A stretch of 64,000 nt of DNA from Limonium bicolor (GCA_023374045.1 CM041776.1:282161999-282225998); one strand, 5' to 3'. Positions 45,824 through 58,918 are shown, counted from the first letter of the stretch. Translations and numbers: made by a program. Notes: a model not told the origin generated them from the sequence alone.

Positions 45824-48800
45824 TTAAGAAACAAGTTTGAGTACAAATTCTGGAATGTTATCCGAATCCCATGAACCCATGTGTTGCATACACCGGACAT
45901 GGTTAGCTAAACAATGCACTGGGATGTTTGCTTCTCTAGATAAGTAAAACCAGTCAATTTCATTGAAACGTGCTAGATTAGTAATAACCCGATCTAAAAT
46001 TACTGTTGTGGATGGTAGCAAGGATGTAGTTCCCCTAGTGTGTAAATATTGTACTATGGACTTGCTTTCTGAAAATAATCTGAAGGACTGGATTCCTGAG
46101 TTAAAAACCATGTTCACTACATTTTCAATCACGAGAGCTTCCGCATCAGCAATTAACGTGCGACTCTTATAAGCAACGGTTCCGACTGAGTGAATTTTCA
46201 TTGATAATCGTACCACCCATGCAGTGCCAACTCTGTCATATGAGTCTAGGATAGCATCAACAAAAACAGCTCTCATATGTGGATAAAGCTCACGGTGAAA
46301 CTGCAATGCAGTTAATACTGCTGTGGACATGGAAGTTGCTGAGTGAAAATAACTGTCAGCTTGGTACCAACCATGATTAAAATCACGCGCCCTGGCATGA
46401 GTAACTTGACAGCGGGCAAACCATATTTTCCATAAATGACAAAGATAAGAGGCTACCTCGGATTGTGAGTGACTTGAGCAGAAACCATAGAACCAATCCT
46501 GCAAAGCTTTATCCGATTTGATAGTAGTTGGTAAAACAAATCCAAATTGCATCCAATGGGGAAGAACAACAGGACATAGAAATAAGGCGTGCAAATCGTT
46601 TCATTTTTGTTGTAGAAATAACACGCCGTTGGCATTTCAACCTTGATTCTATCTTTAATAGCAGTTTTGCAAGCAAGCATAGTAGTGAGCAGTTTCCACC
46701 CAAATAGCTGTATTCGTGCAGGAATATCCAGAGCCCAATTTTTTTAAAAACCTTACCATTGGGACTTGGTTGTGAAGTGCTTGGAGTGGAGGCATTCCGA
46801 TCGACAAAGCAGCATAATAAGTCGATGATACTATGAACTGGTGTGTCCTTGAAATTCCCCAGTACCAGTAATCCTCGGAGGGCATGGACTGTGATTGTGG
46901 AAGTGGCAATGGGATTTAAAGGACATGGTCTATATCAGACACATCACACCATAGTTGGAGCAGATGAATATTCCAACTAGATTGCGGAGTGATAAGAGTC
47001 GCAACAGAAGAACACTGATGGACCAACGATGGAAGCTTCCAAGTGAAAAGTTTTCCCCCTTGCTTCGATGGCAGCCAACGGTCTTAATCTTTGTTCCCCT
47101 ACCATTTACAATTGATCATCTGGAACCAAATTCAATTATATCACGAACACTGAGCAATGCTCACCAGATTAGGCTAGAATTGGCACCTGGTTTCATGGTC
47201 AACCAATGCGATGATCTCAGATACTTTGCATGATACAATTGTGCGAGCAAGGTGTCTGGTTCTCCAATGATACGCTAGAGTTACTTGGCTAATAGAGCAC
47301 GATTAAAACTTTGTAATTGCCGAAAGCCCATACCCCGAGAGCCTTTATATTGACACATTGAAGACCACTTAGCCCATCTAATAGTAGATGACTGCATAGT
47401 CCCTCCCCACCAGAAACTGGTTATCATTTGTTGAAGTTTCTTGAGCAGAGTTCTTGGTAAAAGGATAACTGACATAGCATAAGATGGAATTGCTTGAAGG
47501 ACCGCTTTATCAATAACATTCTTCCCGCTTGCGAGACTTGTTTGGACCAGCTGTGTATACATTTAGAAACTCGGTCCTTTATATAATTGAATACTGCACA
47601 TTTTTTCTTACCTATATTGCTGGGGAATCCAAGATATACACCCAAATCCTGAACCTGATGTGCATTAATAGTAGTAGTAATCGCAGCCTTTAAGCTAGCT
47701 TGTAATCCAGGTGACATCATAATAGCTGATTTATCAGTGTTGATGCATTGTCCTGAAGCCGCTTTAAAATCCTGCAAGATAGCACTTAGAGCTTCAGCAT
47801 TGGAGGGGGTTGCTTCACCAAAGATAACACAATCGTCAGCAAATAATAGATTGGAAATTGGTGTAGCTAAGCCCGGAAGAGTAAAGGGACGATAAATCCC
47901 AACTTCATAATCGAGCTTGAGGGACGCAGATAAAGTCTCCATACAAACAATAGATATGATAGGCGACAATGGATCCCCTGACGAAGACCACGTTGAGGTG
48001 CAAAGAAGAGGCCTGGATATCCATTGATAAGCACTGAGGTGCGTACTGATATGATGCACTGCCGAACTAAAGATCCAAGATTTATGAAAACCCATACTTG
48101 AAAGAACCTCCAGGACGAAACACCATTCTATGCGGTCGAAAACCTTGGACATATCAACCTTGTAGGTAAAATGGCCCTAGGTTTTGGCCTTTGATTGCCT
48201 CATGGTATGCAGGATCTCATGTGACAGCATTACTTGGTCTGTAATTAATCTGTAGCGGACAAAAGCTGCCTGATTGTTTGATAACACACTTGGTAGAACA
48301 TCTGAGACACGATTGACTAACACTTTTGAGACAACACGATATATCGTATTGCATAAAGAAATGGGCTTGAAATCCTTGATTGAGACTGCCCCAGATTTTT
48401 TGGGATTAGAACAATATGCGTCTCATTCAAAGTAGGGGGCATTCTGTTGGTATTAAGAAGGAGACATGTGTCCAAAAAACCCTCACTAATGAGAGGCCAG
48501 TAGGTATGAAGAAACGTGCCATTTATTCCATCAGGTCCTGGAGCTTTACCTGGGTGCATCTGCTTGTATGGCTTGATCACCTCCTCACGAGTATAAGGTT
48601 CACCCATAGCTTGCTGTGAAGCGATAGGAACTCTGTCAACTACACAAGCCAGGATATGATGATCTGGTTGCGGGTTAGAAGTGGAGAATAAGGACTAGAA
48701 ATAATGTCGAGCAACCTGTTCAATCCCAATTCAGGAAGTTTGTGGTGGAGCATGGTTATCTGATGATAGACAACAAATTGTATTTTGTCTGGATCCCATT

Positions 48801-49871
48801 CTGTAACGTGCAAAAAAGAAAGTAGAGTTACGATCGCCAGAGGATAACCAATTTTGCCTAGATAGTTGTTGCAGTAGAATTTCTTCCTTCAACAAGAGGG
48901 AATCCATAGTGGAGTTCAGTTCATTCCAATGGTCTATATGTCATTGATAGGCATCCGATTAGCAACTGAATCAATCTCCTGCCGTGTTTGATGAAGAAGT
49001 CGCTTTTCTACCCAAATTTGTTTCCTACCCCAACTCTGAAGCTTTTGGGCACATCGCATTACTTTCTGACAATAGTCCAAATTGGTTGAGCACCAAATAG
49101 ATTGCACCAGGGATTTGCATTAAGGATGATGTGCCCAACAATTTTCAAACTTGAAAGGTTTAGGGCCTCGACGGGTAAGAGGATGAAGAACCAGTTTGAT
49201 TGGTTTATGATATGAGTGTCGCCAACGCAGATGAAAGTTAGTTGCTACCGGAAAGTGAGTGAGCCAAGAGTAATTGCATAAAAACCTATCCAACCTACTG
49301 CGAGTGTTTCAAAATTGTGTACCCTTGTTTGTAAACGTAAACTTGGAGCCTCGAAAGTCCTGAAGATCACAGTGTAACAAACAAGTACGAAAATCATTCA
49401 TGGTTACAGTAGAGCGCATACCCCGCCCATTATGTTCATGGTGGTAAAGGACCTCATTGAAATCCCCGCCCAAAACCCATGGTCCATTCCACTGCACATT
49501 CAGATACCAAATCAAATTCCATGTTTTCCATTTCTGCATATGATCAGACCATCCGTACAAACCAGTAAAACGCCATTGAAAACCGCCATTAGATCCTACA
49601 ACTACATCTACATGATGACTTGATACACTAAGAACTGTTACATCAAAATTCATAGTCCAAAAGAGTGCAACCCCAGCCTTCCTACCAATACTATCCCCAC
49701 CGACCCGTTGTAATTACGAAAACCACGAGCAAAAGGGCACAGTTCAAAAGCTGAAAGCTTGGTCTCTGCCAAGAACACAAAAGAGGGTGGTTGTTGATGT
49801 ATAACATCCTTGATCCAGCGAACCACGGCAGTAGCACCCAGGCCCCGACAGTTCGCAACCAACAGGCGCAT
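45824..49871 (-). pseudogene. LINE ORF2: endonuclease, reverse transcriptase, RNase H
   Basis: From ATG 49871: an APE-type endonuclease (VANCRGLG, FLAETKL, GGDFNEVL near 49470); RT (KAPGPDGINGTF near 48545; FADDCVIFGE near 47845); a zf-RVT-like segment (46909-46655); and an RVT_3 RNase H (46594-45824) with FVDA, an Asp-Ala-Glu-Ala stretch, and FSESKS where an Asp is usual. Many shifts and stops occur (for example near 49653, 49305, 48317, 48160, 47425, 47281 and 46650), so it is inactive. The C-terminal RNase H is typical of plant L1 elements. Confidence 0.9.
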
Positions 49872-49885
49872 TATGACGGGCGATA

Positions 49886-50967
49886 CTAGGATTTACCCAG
49901 CATCGCCGATGAACCAGCAGTCGTATCATCTCCCTTTCCTCGCTTAGCAACGTCCTTCATAGCTTGCACCTCCCTCAGCTCAAATTCAAAGGAAGAACAT
50001 TGGACCACATTCAACTTGTGTTTACGTTTGTTCGAGCCAGTAGGCGATGGTGGAATTTCTCCCTCCTCAAGTTCAAGGATTTGGTTAATATCAACCATCG
50101 GTTGGACAGCAGCGTCCATCGCATCAGAGTCGGCAACAATGGGCACAACAGCAGGGCGCGGTGAAGGTGATGGACGCCTGGTGGCAGATGAACCTTCGCC
50201 TCAGGTATCATAGCGTGGTCGAGGGGTACCGACAGGTCCGCCTTGAGCCATAAACCGTAGTTAAACTCATCTTTTGTTGCCTCTGTATGATACGGGCAGT
50301 CCCGAAGAATGTGGGTGAAGTGACCGCAGAGGAAACATAGATTGGGAAGCCTCTCATATGTCAGTGGCAAAATAGTTGGCTTTGCTGCAATGGAGATGAT
50401 TATAAAGCGCAGAAGAGGGCGTGTGATATCAACATTAACCTTTAACCTCATGTAAGACCCGACTTTGCGACGGTCGAACTCCATGTATTCCATAAACACG
50501 CCAATCCTTTCAGCCAAACGACGCGCAAACATCTGATTCATGAATTGCAAAGGAACATCATGAGCATGGACCCAGAGGGGAACCCACCGAAAGTCATGAT
50601 CCCTGGGAGCAATTGATTTATCTATCTCTGAAAGAACTAGGAGACTCCCATCGTGTGTCCATGGGCCCCGAGAGAGCACGGATGCCACAAACCCCTCATC
50701 TGGCAAATGAAAAAGTAGTAAACCACCTCCCAAGTTGCGAATACGGAGCGTATACTCACACTTCCATGCCTTTGCAAGAGTACTTTCCAGCAACTTAATG
50801 TCAACGGAGCGGTGCATGAGTAGTTTTCCCAAGAAACAGCAGTGGGTGAGAGCTTCTGAGCTGGAATCAAGCAGATCGTCAACCTAGAGTGACTCCTCTT
50901 CAGTAGCGGTGAGAGAAAGGTGCGAGCAGTGGTCTGCCAAGACATCAACTGGTGGTGGTGAAGCCAT
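49886..50967 (-). pseudogene. LINE ORF1 (DUF4283-type, CCHC knuckle)
   Basis: RNA-binding chaperone-like protein of plant L1 elements. Start taken at ATG 50967 (MASPPPVDV). An in-frame TAG at 50884-50886 interrupts it after 27 codons. The body (50832-50230) has the DUF4283-like block ending in RWVPLWVHAHDVPLQ, then a zinc knuckle CFLCGHFTHILRDC near 50310. A shift near 50140 moves the Lys-rich C-terminal part to another frame, ending at 49886. It lies 14 nt before ORF2. Confidence 0.85.
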
Positions 50968-51399
50968 TGAAATGAATCGCAGTAAAGTAGTCAAAATTTG
51001 AGAGAAGCTAAAGAGCGTGCGACGAAGCCAAGACAGTGTTGTTCGTAGGGAAAGAGGAAGAGGAAAGGTTTGATATTGCGAAGATGGAAAGTTCTGGCGT
51101 GCCCAACCGGTACTTAAAGTGGGTTTTGAAAACCTAAACTGGATTACATGCAAATCTAGTGGTGTAGGTAATGATTGCTTGCATGGTTTAGATCAGCACT
51201 TGTGCCTGAGGAAGATATGAAACGTGTTTTGGTGGTGATAATCCATGGACAAATCAAATGATGGGATGAATAAGTGCAGACAGAGGACATGCAAGAAGAG
51301 GACAAAAAGTTACTGAAAAAACACCTTGAGAAGAAACCCACTTAGAGAGAAAAACTTGCCATGAAAATCTTCCGAACCGATGACTCATAGGTAAGTATT

Positions 51400-52589
51400 A
51401 AAAACCATGTATTATTATGGTTGCTCGGACACACTTAAAAAAAATTGGGTTTACCTCTCTCTCATATTCTCTCGGTCACTTTTTTTAATAAAATGGTTTT
51501 TTGGTATGTGTGCTCTAAAGACACCCACCGCCGTGGCAGTCGTCGAACCAGCTCCAACTTTTGGCATTAAGCGGGCAGAGCACGTGATTGCGTGAAGTGT
51601 GGTTGGTAGAGGCTGACTGACTTGCTTTTTAATTGACTGCCAATTTTATTGAACGGCGTTGACAAGAAGTCATTTTTGTCAGCTGATGAAGACATTGTAG
51701 GTCAAATTGAGGGGCGTCCTTTACATTATTAAAGATTGAATATTGAAAAATCAAGTCTTATTGAGTTAATTCGTGATTAATTAACTTTTAGATGTTAGAA
51801 TAATAAAAAAAGTCAGAAAATTATTCGAAGCATCAACTTTAAATGAATTTTAAAATTGGTGCTAAACTTGTTTCTTTTTACAATACCTATAACATAGTCA
51901 AAATTAGTAGCGTTTGATTGATTGGTCAATCATAATGTTTAGTTTTTTTTCAAAAAAAGTTACAAGTTAATAATTAAGAATTAATTGTAATAAAAGTTAT
52001 CTTCATAGTTTTCAAATGTTAACTAATAAAATAATATCTATTGAAAAATTAACAAAAATTATAAATTAGGCCATTACTTTTTTTGAGAGAGGGAACATGT
52101 ATAATATAGGGGAACTCTTTATGTTGCTATATGAAAGCATATTGTACATATACATTAGAATTTTTTATATGGTCGCACTGTATAATGAAACTCTTTTTGA
52201 CGTATTTTTATTTAGGGTCCGCTCACTGAAAACAGTACATTCAGTTTAATGTTCTTATGGTTAATCTTAATTAATTTATCATATTCTTGATAAGTGGGTC
52301 TAATGATATAATATAAATAATCCATTAAAGTGAGGACATGTATTACCTTTAACGGCCTGTAAACAAAATCGCCGAAAATGAAAGGAGAATTTGGCAGGCC
52401 ACAACCCACAAATGTAAAACCCGGCCTACAAAGGTAGGTAATCGAATTATCGGTTTGGCTTGTTGCGTTTTTTGGTTTTCTGCATTATTTATCTGTATTG
52501 TCTTTTTACTACTTGTGTTGTGTTTGCTCACGTATTATTTTATGCACTCGATCCTGAAACCATCTTTTTTGTTTTTTAATTTATTACTA
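51400..52589. other. No gene recognised
   Basis: AT-rich sequence. Small ORFs (51407-51595, 52212-52409) show no domain or splice context that I can support. Confidence 0.4.
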
Positions 52590-52816
52590 CTCCATCCGTT
52601 CCAGTTGACTGTCCACTTTACTATTTAGATAGTCATTTGATTTCAATATTTAACCTGTAAGATAATATATTTTTATAAATTTATGTTTTACAATAGAATC
52701 CTTATGTGAAAAACTATATATTATACAACTTAAATTTTTTAAAATTATTTTATCTTATATGTTTAATATTGAAGTGAAAAAATGTACTAAAAAGCAAACA
52801 GGACACTTGAGGGAGG
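52590..52816. mobile_element. Stowaway-like MITE
   Basis: About 227 bp with imperfect terminal inverted repeats (CTCCATCCGTTCC at the left, the complement of ...GAGGGAGG at the right), flanked by TA on both sides, AT-rich, without an ORF. Ends and target site fit Tc1/mariner-derived Stowaway elements. Confidence 0.65.
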
Positions 52817-53991
52817 TAGTAGTATATACTCCTCTATTTGATAAGATTGAAAAACAGATTGTTAGTGTACATCTGCAGATTGATAAGATAAGAAGTCACG
52901 TTAAAGAAGATGAACCTCATAATGAAGGGCTGGAATGGATGATGAGCTGTTCATGTGCTTCTCCTCAGTTTCTGACCGATTTGACGTTTTCGATAGTTCC
53001 CCCTTTTATTCCTTTCTAACATTAGCTTTGCATATCCCTTTATTTTTGTCTATATTTATCCATCGATGGACCTATAAGCTTTCAACATGTAAGACTCCTT
53101 TCGATAACGATTAATAGGCCTTTTGAAGGCTTTTCGGGCTGGTTAACCGTTGCTGACCGTGGCCCAAGCTGGAAGATGTCTCATAAGGCTGGATTCAAGC
53201 CTTTATCATAAATGTTACAAAACCCACGTTTTGGGGAGATGCTACAAGGCTGACATGGTATCAATGTCCAATTTGTCCCTCATTTTTCAGTGTCCCGCAC
53301 TCGTGTCCCCAAGTCATACTCCATCGACGATTTTTACGTTGAAATGGCGCGTTCTCTGCTGCCACTCAACCACGCTGATTTGTCCCAAATCTATCACATG
53401 AATTCGCCATTTAATGAAACACCAACTTCATTGAGATTTCCGGTATTAATAGATGATAGCTCCAGGTTGTGAAACCACAACAACCAAGTAACGAGGTATT
53501 TTCTAAAAATTCAAAGTACTGGGTTTTACATTCTTTTTGTTTGGTGGTCCATTTACTGATAATGTAGTTCCATTTCTTCTTCGGCATTTGGTGGTCCATC
53601 GGTTGATGTGGTTTTTGCTATTGGTAAGGCCACATTGCATCCTTATTTGGGGTTTTAATACGGCTATTTTTCATTTTTGTTTTCTCCTACGAAAATTTCT
53701 CACATGCATTTCCCATCTTTTCTTCTTCTTCATGTCCCTTCCACTTTGTTTTTTGTGTGGGGTCAAATCTTGCAACTTCGGTCCCGATTATTAGGTATGC
53801 ACTGGTAATTATCGCCTTTTATATCCTAACACTACTGCTCACTTGTTAACGATTGCGTGCCTATTTGCATTTGGAAATTAGTGAATTTGCTCCTTTTGAT
53901 TTTGCATGTTGCTTTAATGATGCCGCACGCGTCTATTGTTTGCTTGCTGTGTTCATTATTGTTTTGGGTTTTTCTGTTAGCAGATTAGAAT
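52817..53991. other. No gene recognised
   Basis: Probably the 5' part of the Harbinger element or its flank. A GGCCTTTTGAAGGC palindrome sits near 53116, but no matching inverted end was found. Confidence 0.35.
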
Positions 53992-55261
53992 ATGGGTGAT
54001 GGAAAGGACATAGATAAAGGGAAGGGTAAGATGGTGGATGCTGATAGCGAGAAACAACGGAAACAAAAGCATGAGTGGACCGAAGAGGAAGTTGAGTTGT
54101 TAGTTAGTTTGTTGTATCAAGAGGCACAAATACAACAAGGTAGAGGGGGAAATCTTTCTGGATTTAAACATAATTAGACGTCAATTACACAGAAGTTCAA
54201 TGACCGTAGGGTAGGGGATATAGAACCATTAGATAGGCATTGTTGTCAAAATAAGGTGATTGGTTAAAGGTAACGGGCGTCGGTGGAAGATCTTACAAAC
54301 CATAGAACAGGCCTTGGTTGGGACAAGGATCATGGGGTCGTGACCTATCCACCGGAGTGGGTAAAGGCGATGTGTAAGGTATGCAAACCAGTGGCACTTT
54401 TGTAGCTTATCTTCAATGTCATGGTTTATTGTTTATACATGCTTATAAACATACCTTGCTTTTCTTACATAGGAGGATAACCGTATTGCAAAGTTGGTGA
54501 ATTCAAAGTGGCCATCCAACCTGGCACATGATATGGAGTTTATATGGGGTCAGACGTCACGCTACTGGGGACCTGCGAATCACACAGGTGCAAATCCACC
54601 ACCTGAGGTCATAGATAATGCTGAAGAGCCCAGAATATTTGTTTTAGCCAGGGCTAGCGGGAGGGTTATGTCCTTGTTGTAAATGCAAGTTATCCTGATG
54701 CTTCAACGTTTGCATCCTCCATGGATATATCTAATGGGGGGGTTCCTTTTGTAAAAGAGTCGTGCCTCCCAACCCTACTAGTTTGTGTCTAGTCAGATCC
54801 AATCTTTGATCTAAGTACTGCAGATGCAGTTGCTAATTTCAACGCAGCGTTACAGGGTAAATTGTATGGTGGTCTGGGTGATGAAAATAATTTAGGTCTT
54901 ACACCTTCCATCAAAACACAACAAACCTTAATCAAAACACAAATTCCCTTCCTTTACTTACCCACCTAACATTAATTTTACCCCTGATGTGTACGGACTG
55001 GGTACTAGTTCTCAAAAGCCTATGGAGTGGGATGACCTGATGATGACTACAGGGGGAGGTAAACCACACGATGCTAGGAGGAACAAGCTTCAGCTGAAGA
55101 AAGAAAGTAGTATCAAGAAGAGCTCGAAGGGGAGTAAGGGCAGTAAGGGCAAAGGTAAGGCAACTGTTGAAGAACTGAAGGAATTTGGTAGTGAAATAAG
55201 TGTGGAATTGTGTAATTGTTCTGGGATGATTGGTGGTTTACAAGCACAGCACAAGTTGTGA
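53992..55261 (+). pseudogene. PIF/Harbinger ORF1: Myb/SANT-like protein
   Basis: DNA-binding partner of Harbinger transposases. ATG 53992 starts a Lys-rich segment, then HEWTEEEVELLVSLLYQEA and a GGNLSGFKHN motif typical of Myb_DNA-bind_3-like trihelix domains. The codon after it (54178) is TAG where the family has Trp (TGG). A second part reads GLGWDKDHGVVTYPPEW up to a donor near 54378. A further exon continues near 54475 (NSKWPSNLAHDMEFIWG). The later Lys/Ser/Gly-rich stretch (54989-55261) belongs to the linker. The several breaks make it non-functional. Confidence 0.75.
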
Positions 55262-55976
55262 CACCGTGATTTCAGTTCCTGAGGCAGCATCCATGATCAG
55301 GGCAGTGCCTAGGCTGACGTGGGCTTAGATAACACATGCTACTACAATCATAGCTGACCGTTCTCAACGTGCTTGTCTGATGACATTAGTGGATGGTGAT
55401 GAGATTGCAGAGTGGGTCCGCCATCTATATTTTTCTGTCTATGGTAGCAAGTAACATGACAACTGATATAACTGGGTAGAAGATGATAAGTTTTTTTTTG
55501 GCGCATTGACAAACATGTAGATGTGCGTAAGTTAGCAGTTCTATTTCTGTCTCTTCGATGAACTTAATATCTTTTTGGATGTCGTGGGTTGGGAGGGATG
55601 AGTATTATATTAGTTTGACTGAGGGTTGTTGACATAACTTTTTTTTTAGTAGCAAAAAAGTATTTTAGTTGGGTATGTTGTTGCAGTAGACAGGTGGGGT
55701 GTAGATGTGGCATAGGATGGGGAACTGAAGTTGATGATGCTCTTTTGCTACAATATTGTTTTGAATTACCAAAATGGTACTGTTGCAGTATAATATATGA
55801 AGAAGAATTATGCTTAGTGTGCTGGTAGTTACATCTTAATATACATATGAATAACTCTATGTTTCTAATAGGTCCCAAGAAATGGAACACAACGCAACAA
55901 TTGCACTCATTCTTAAGAAACATTTTTTACAAAACAGGAGGGACTACGTTAAATTCTTAATCCTTCGAGCAGCAGA
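55262..55976. other. No gene recognised
   Basis: Decayed interior of the Harbinger element; the opposite-strand ORF 55564-55923 has no domain. Confidence 0.35.
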
Positions 55977-56190
55977 GATTTATTAGGCTAAGGTTTTATT
56001 GTTACTAGCAACCAAGAGGAGTGAACATTTGGCAAAATATGCTTATACATACGGGTCAGCCAAAAGGATGCGCCATTCATGTGATTTATTAGGCTAAGGT
56101 TTTATTGTTACTAGCAACCAAGAGGAGTGAACATTTGGCAAAATATGCTTCTACAGATGGGTCAGCCAAAAGGATGCGCCATTCATGTGA
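55977..56190 (+). repeat. 106-bp direct tandem duplication
   Basis: The block beginning GATTTATTAGGCTAAGG is repeated immediately with a 106-nt period and a few changes (TATACATACGGG against TCTACAGATGGG). It lies at the start of the next coding piece. Confidence 0.9.
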
Positions 56191-56551
56191 TTTCTGCAAG
56201 AGACATGGGTTCATAGATCAAGCATATTTGATATTCAGGGAACTTTGGATGACATATAACCTGTCTGTTTCACATCATATCCAGGATATATTATTTGGGA
56301 GCCAGAGACCAAATTATGAAGAGATGGCAAAGAGGGAAGGGCGCAGGACTGAAAATATGGCAGTTGAAATGCTCAGAAGATTGAATTTATCTGATGCTGA
56401 GTTTAGATACGGTGCATGTATGATACAAGATTCCAATATGAGGGACTTATTTGAGTGTTCTGCTGAGGAAGAGATCATGGATATCATTAGGATGAAAATG
56501 TCTAGATATATGAGTTATATTATGCATATGTACTCGCAGGATTGTATGTGA
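56105..56551 (+). pseudogene. C-terminal part of Harbinger Myb/SANT-like protein
   Basis: An open stretch ending in LRRLNLSDAEFRYGACMI and an acidic tail. This resembles the C-terminal LSD/E...LF...M segment of plant Myb/SANT-like proteins. Position between ORF1 and the transposase fits. The frame start is unclear because of the duplication. Confidence 0.45.
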
Positions 56552-56745
56552 CCATAATGAGTATTTCAATATTAGTTGTTACTATTTTTCTTGTTTTCGA
56601 TTTACTAATGTTGTGTTGTTCTTCGCTCTGGTTATGGATAGTATGAATACAACACTTGCAGTTCAACCTTTAACACAATAGCAAACGATTCAGACAAGCT
56701 TCACGAATTTTGTGTTGCATTGACATTAGACCTCACTAACATACA

Positions 56746-57914
56746 ATGAAAGTATATATTTTCTTGGATAGACTTGAAGCTTATTTGAATGTACCTACAA
56801 GAGTGCCAATGCATACTTCGAGTATGAGTGGTGCTAGATGGGTAGATGAATTGCTTAATGGACATCCCATACGATGCTTCAATGCTCTCCGAATGAACAA
56901 AGACATATTCTTGAGTTTATGTTATCTGCTGGAATATAAGTATTTTCTTAGCGGTACAGCAAGAATTTTGGTGAAGGAGAGGGTTGCATTTTGCTTGCGT
57001 ACTTTGAGTCACCGTTGTGCTAATCGAGACAGTATGGAGAGGTTTCAACATTCAGGGTCTAGTGTTTCTATTCATTTCGGTGATGTACTTGAGAGGCAAT
57101 TGGTCGTCTTGGAAAACACGTAATTAAGCCTAGAGATCCAACATTTTCAGCCGTTCCGCCACAGATCTTAAATAGTGATATGTATTACCCTTTGTTCAAG
57201 GTTCGTGTGCCATCCATGTTTGTAATTGATGCATGCATCGGTATATATGTGTTGTTGTTTCTATGTTGCTACCGTTTTTCAAAAAATGCAGGACTGCGTT
57301 GGTACGTTAGATGGTTGCCATATAGAACTTACTTTACCCGAGAAAGACAGGATGCGCTTTATAAACAGAAAAGGAAGTACAACTACAAACATATTAGTTG
57401 TGCGTGATTTTGACATGCTATTCGTGTTTGTTTGTAGTGGCTGGGAGGGATCTGCCCATGATACCCGTGTGTACTTAAATTCTATCAACGATCAGGGCCT
57501 TAGCTTTCCACATCCTCCAACTGGTATGTCAATCTGGATGTCCCTGGTAGAACATGAATTTGATGTTGCTGTATTGTGGCTTACTATTGTGTAAATTAAT
57601 GTTGCAGGGAAATATTATCTAGGAGATAAGGATACCCCGATCGTAGAGGGTTAATGACACCCCACACTAGAGTCAAATATCATCAATCGGAATTTAGAAC
57701 AGAACAGCCAAATGGTATAAAAGAATTGTTCAACAGAGCCCACTCATCTTTACGATCAGCTATTGAAAGATCATTTGGGGTCCTCAAGGCAAGATGGAAA
57801 ATCCTAAGGAAAGTCCCTAGTTATCTAATGTTAAAGCAAATTAAAATTGTGAACACCTACTTTGCTCTACACAATTTCATCAGATTAAGTGCATTTGGCG
57901 ACTCAAGCTTCTAG
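56746..57914 (+). pseudogene. PIF/Harbinger transposase (DDE_Tnp_4)
   Basis: Endonuclease that cuts and reinserts the element. Pieces: 56746 to about 57199 (helix-turn-helix-like N-terminal part, frameshift near 57110); an intron to acceptor AG 57290-57291; exon 57292 to about 57523 with first Asp in VGTLDGCHI and second in SAHDTRVY; an intron with acceptor 57606-57607; exon 57608-57914 with the Glu in AIERSFGVLKARW. A one-base loss near 57628 breaks the last exon. The DDE triad is recognisable, but the gene as read is broken. Confidence 0.85.
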
Positions 57915-58473
57915 ATGGTTGACTCTGCTCCCAATTTCATACCTAAATGTGAAGACTTGGATGAAAATGAAATCTCCGGTTCAAGGTTATCAACTGCCCC
58001 ACTCGACAATGGATCTCAAGCAATGGTTCAGCTGAAAGACCAGCTTACTGCATCTTTGGTCAATAGACGAGTCCGTAGCCGTCTCAGTTGACCAATGTTT
58101 AATTACTTGTATCTACTGTTTTCAGTATTGTTAGTGAATACTTTGAAATCTTTTGTTATAGTCATTTTGCTCAATATGTACTACTCCATCATTGTGTCGT
58201 CTATATATATATATATATATGTCGACAGCTGATCGCCACAATTCTATAGTTATTTTTGATGTAATGCTTTATTATCGATAGAATTTCGGAGACAATTAGA
58301 TTCGTAAACATTCATGCATGTATGCACCACACTATATAGCACATAATAAGTAACAAAAGAAGATTTTCAATAAGAATACGGAGGTTCCCACTACAGCACA
58401 ATGACATAAAAACAAATACAATCGAGCAAACTAGCCGTATTTGTAAACATTCATTCTAATTGCATAAGACATA
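57915..58473. other. No gene recognised; short TA repeat
   Basis: 3' flank of the transposase. A (TA)n run lies at 58202-58221. Inverted ends for the Harbinger element were not found. Confidence 0.4.
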
Positions 58474-58918
58474 TTAATGATATAACTTCGCCTCGTGTAG
58501 CATGATGTCTTCCCTAGATGAAGAATCTGGTTCCGCCAGCTTCCTCATGACTGAGTACTCATTTTTTGACATCTCTGGTTTTTCGTTGTTGTACAAAGAA
58601 TGACGAACGGTTGAATCTTCCTCGGTTTTCACTTTAGTGGCAGGGAGACCGATAACAAGAGATGTGGCGGCATATTTACCTTTGTGCATGTTCATGTTGT
58701 TCTTCTTGGCTATATATAACATAGGTGTGTCGTCTTTGAAGGAATGATTCTCCTCAGCATGAACAATGTCGTCAATCATCATCGCCGCCTGAATCACTGA
58801 TGACGATGATGTCCGGTGAATCGCCCAAACTAGATGAGTTGAAAACTTCATCATATCTTATCTCTCTGAGTGGTGAATGGTCCACATCGATGATAGTTAT
58901 GTAATTATGGCACGACAT
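58474..58918 (-). CDS. Unassigned small protein with SUMO-binding-like motif (two frames)
   Basis: ATG 58918 starts MSCHNYITIIDVDHS and runs to a stop at 58772 after DIIVISDSGGDDD, a hydrophobic-then-acidic stretch resembling a SUMO-interacting motif. A second frame continues from about 58785 (MMIDDIVHAEENH) to 58474 with charged, Lys/Glu-rich sequence. The two could be one gene with a one-base shift or an intron. No family is recognised, and both could be chance ORFs. Confidence 0.25.

Larger units (their letters stand above)
45780..51399 (-). mobile_element. Full-length plant L1 LINE with 20-bp target duplications
   Basis: The sequence ATGACTCATAGGTAAGTATT occurs at both ends (45780-45799 and 51380-51399). 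Between them lies a 5.58 kb minus-strand LINE: 5' UTR, ORF1, ORF2 (endonuclease, RT, RNase H) and a short A-rich tail seen as a T run after 45799. Long target duplications and a tail are the signature of target-primed reverse transcription. The coding regions are broken. Confidence 0.95.

Noticed and set aside
53109..53135. GGCCTTTTGAAGGC as Harbinger terminal inverted repeat
   Set aside because: No inverted partner found downstream of the transposase up to 60000, and no clear TTA/TAA duplication.
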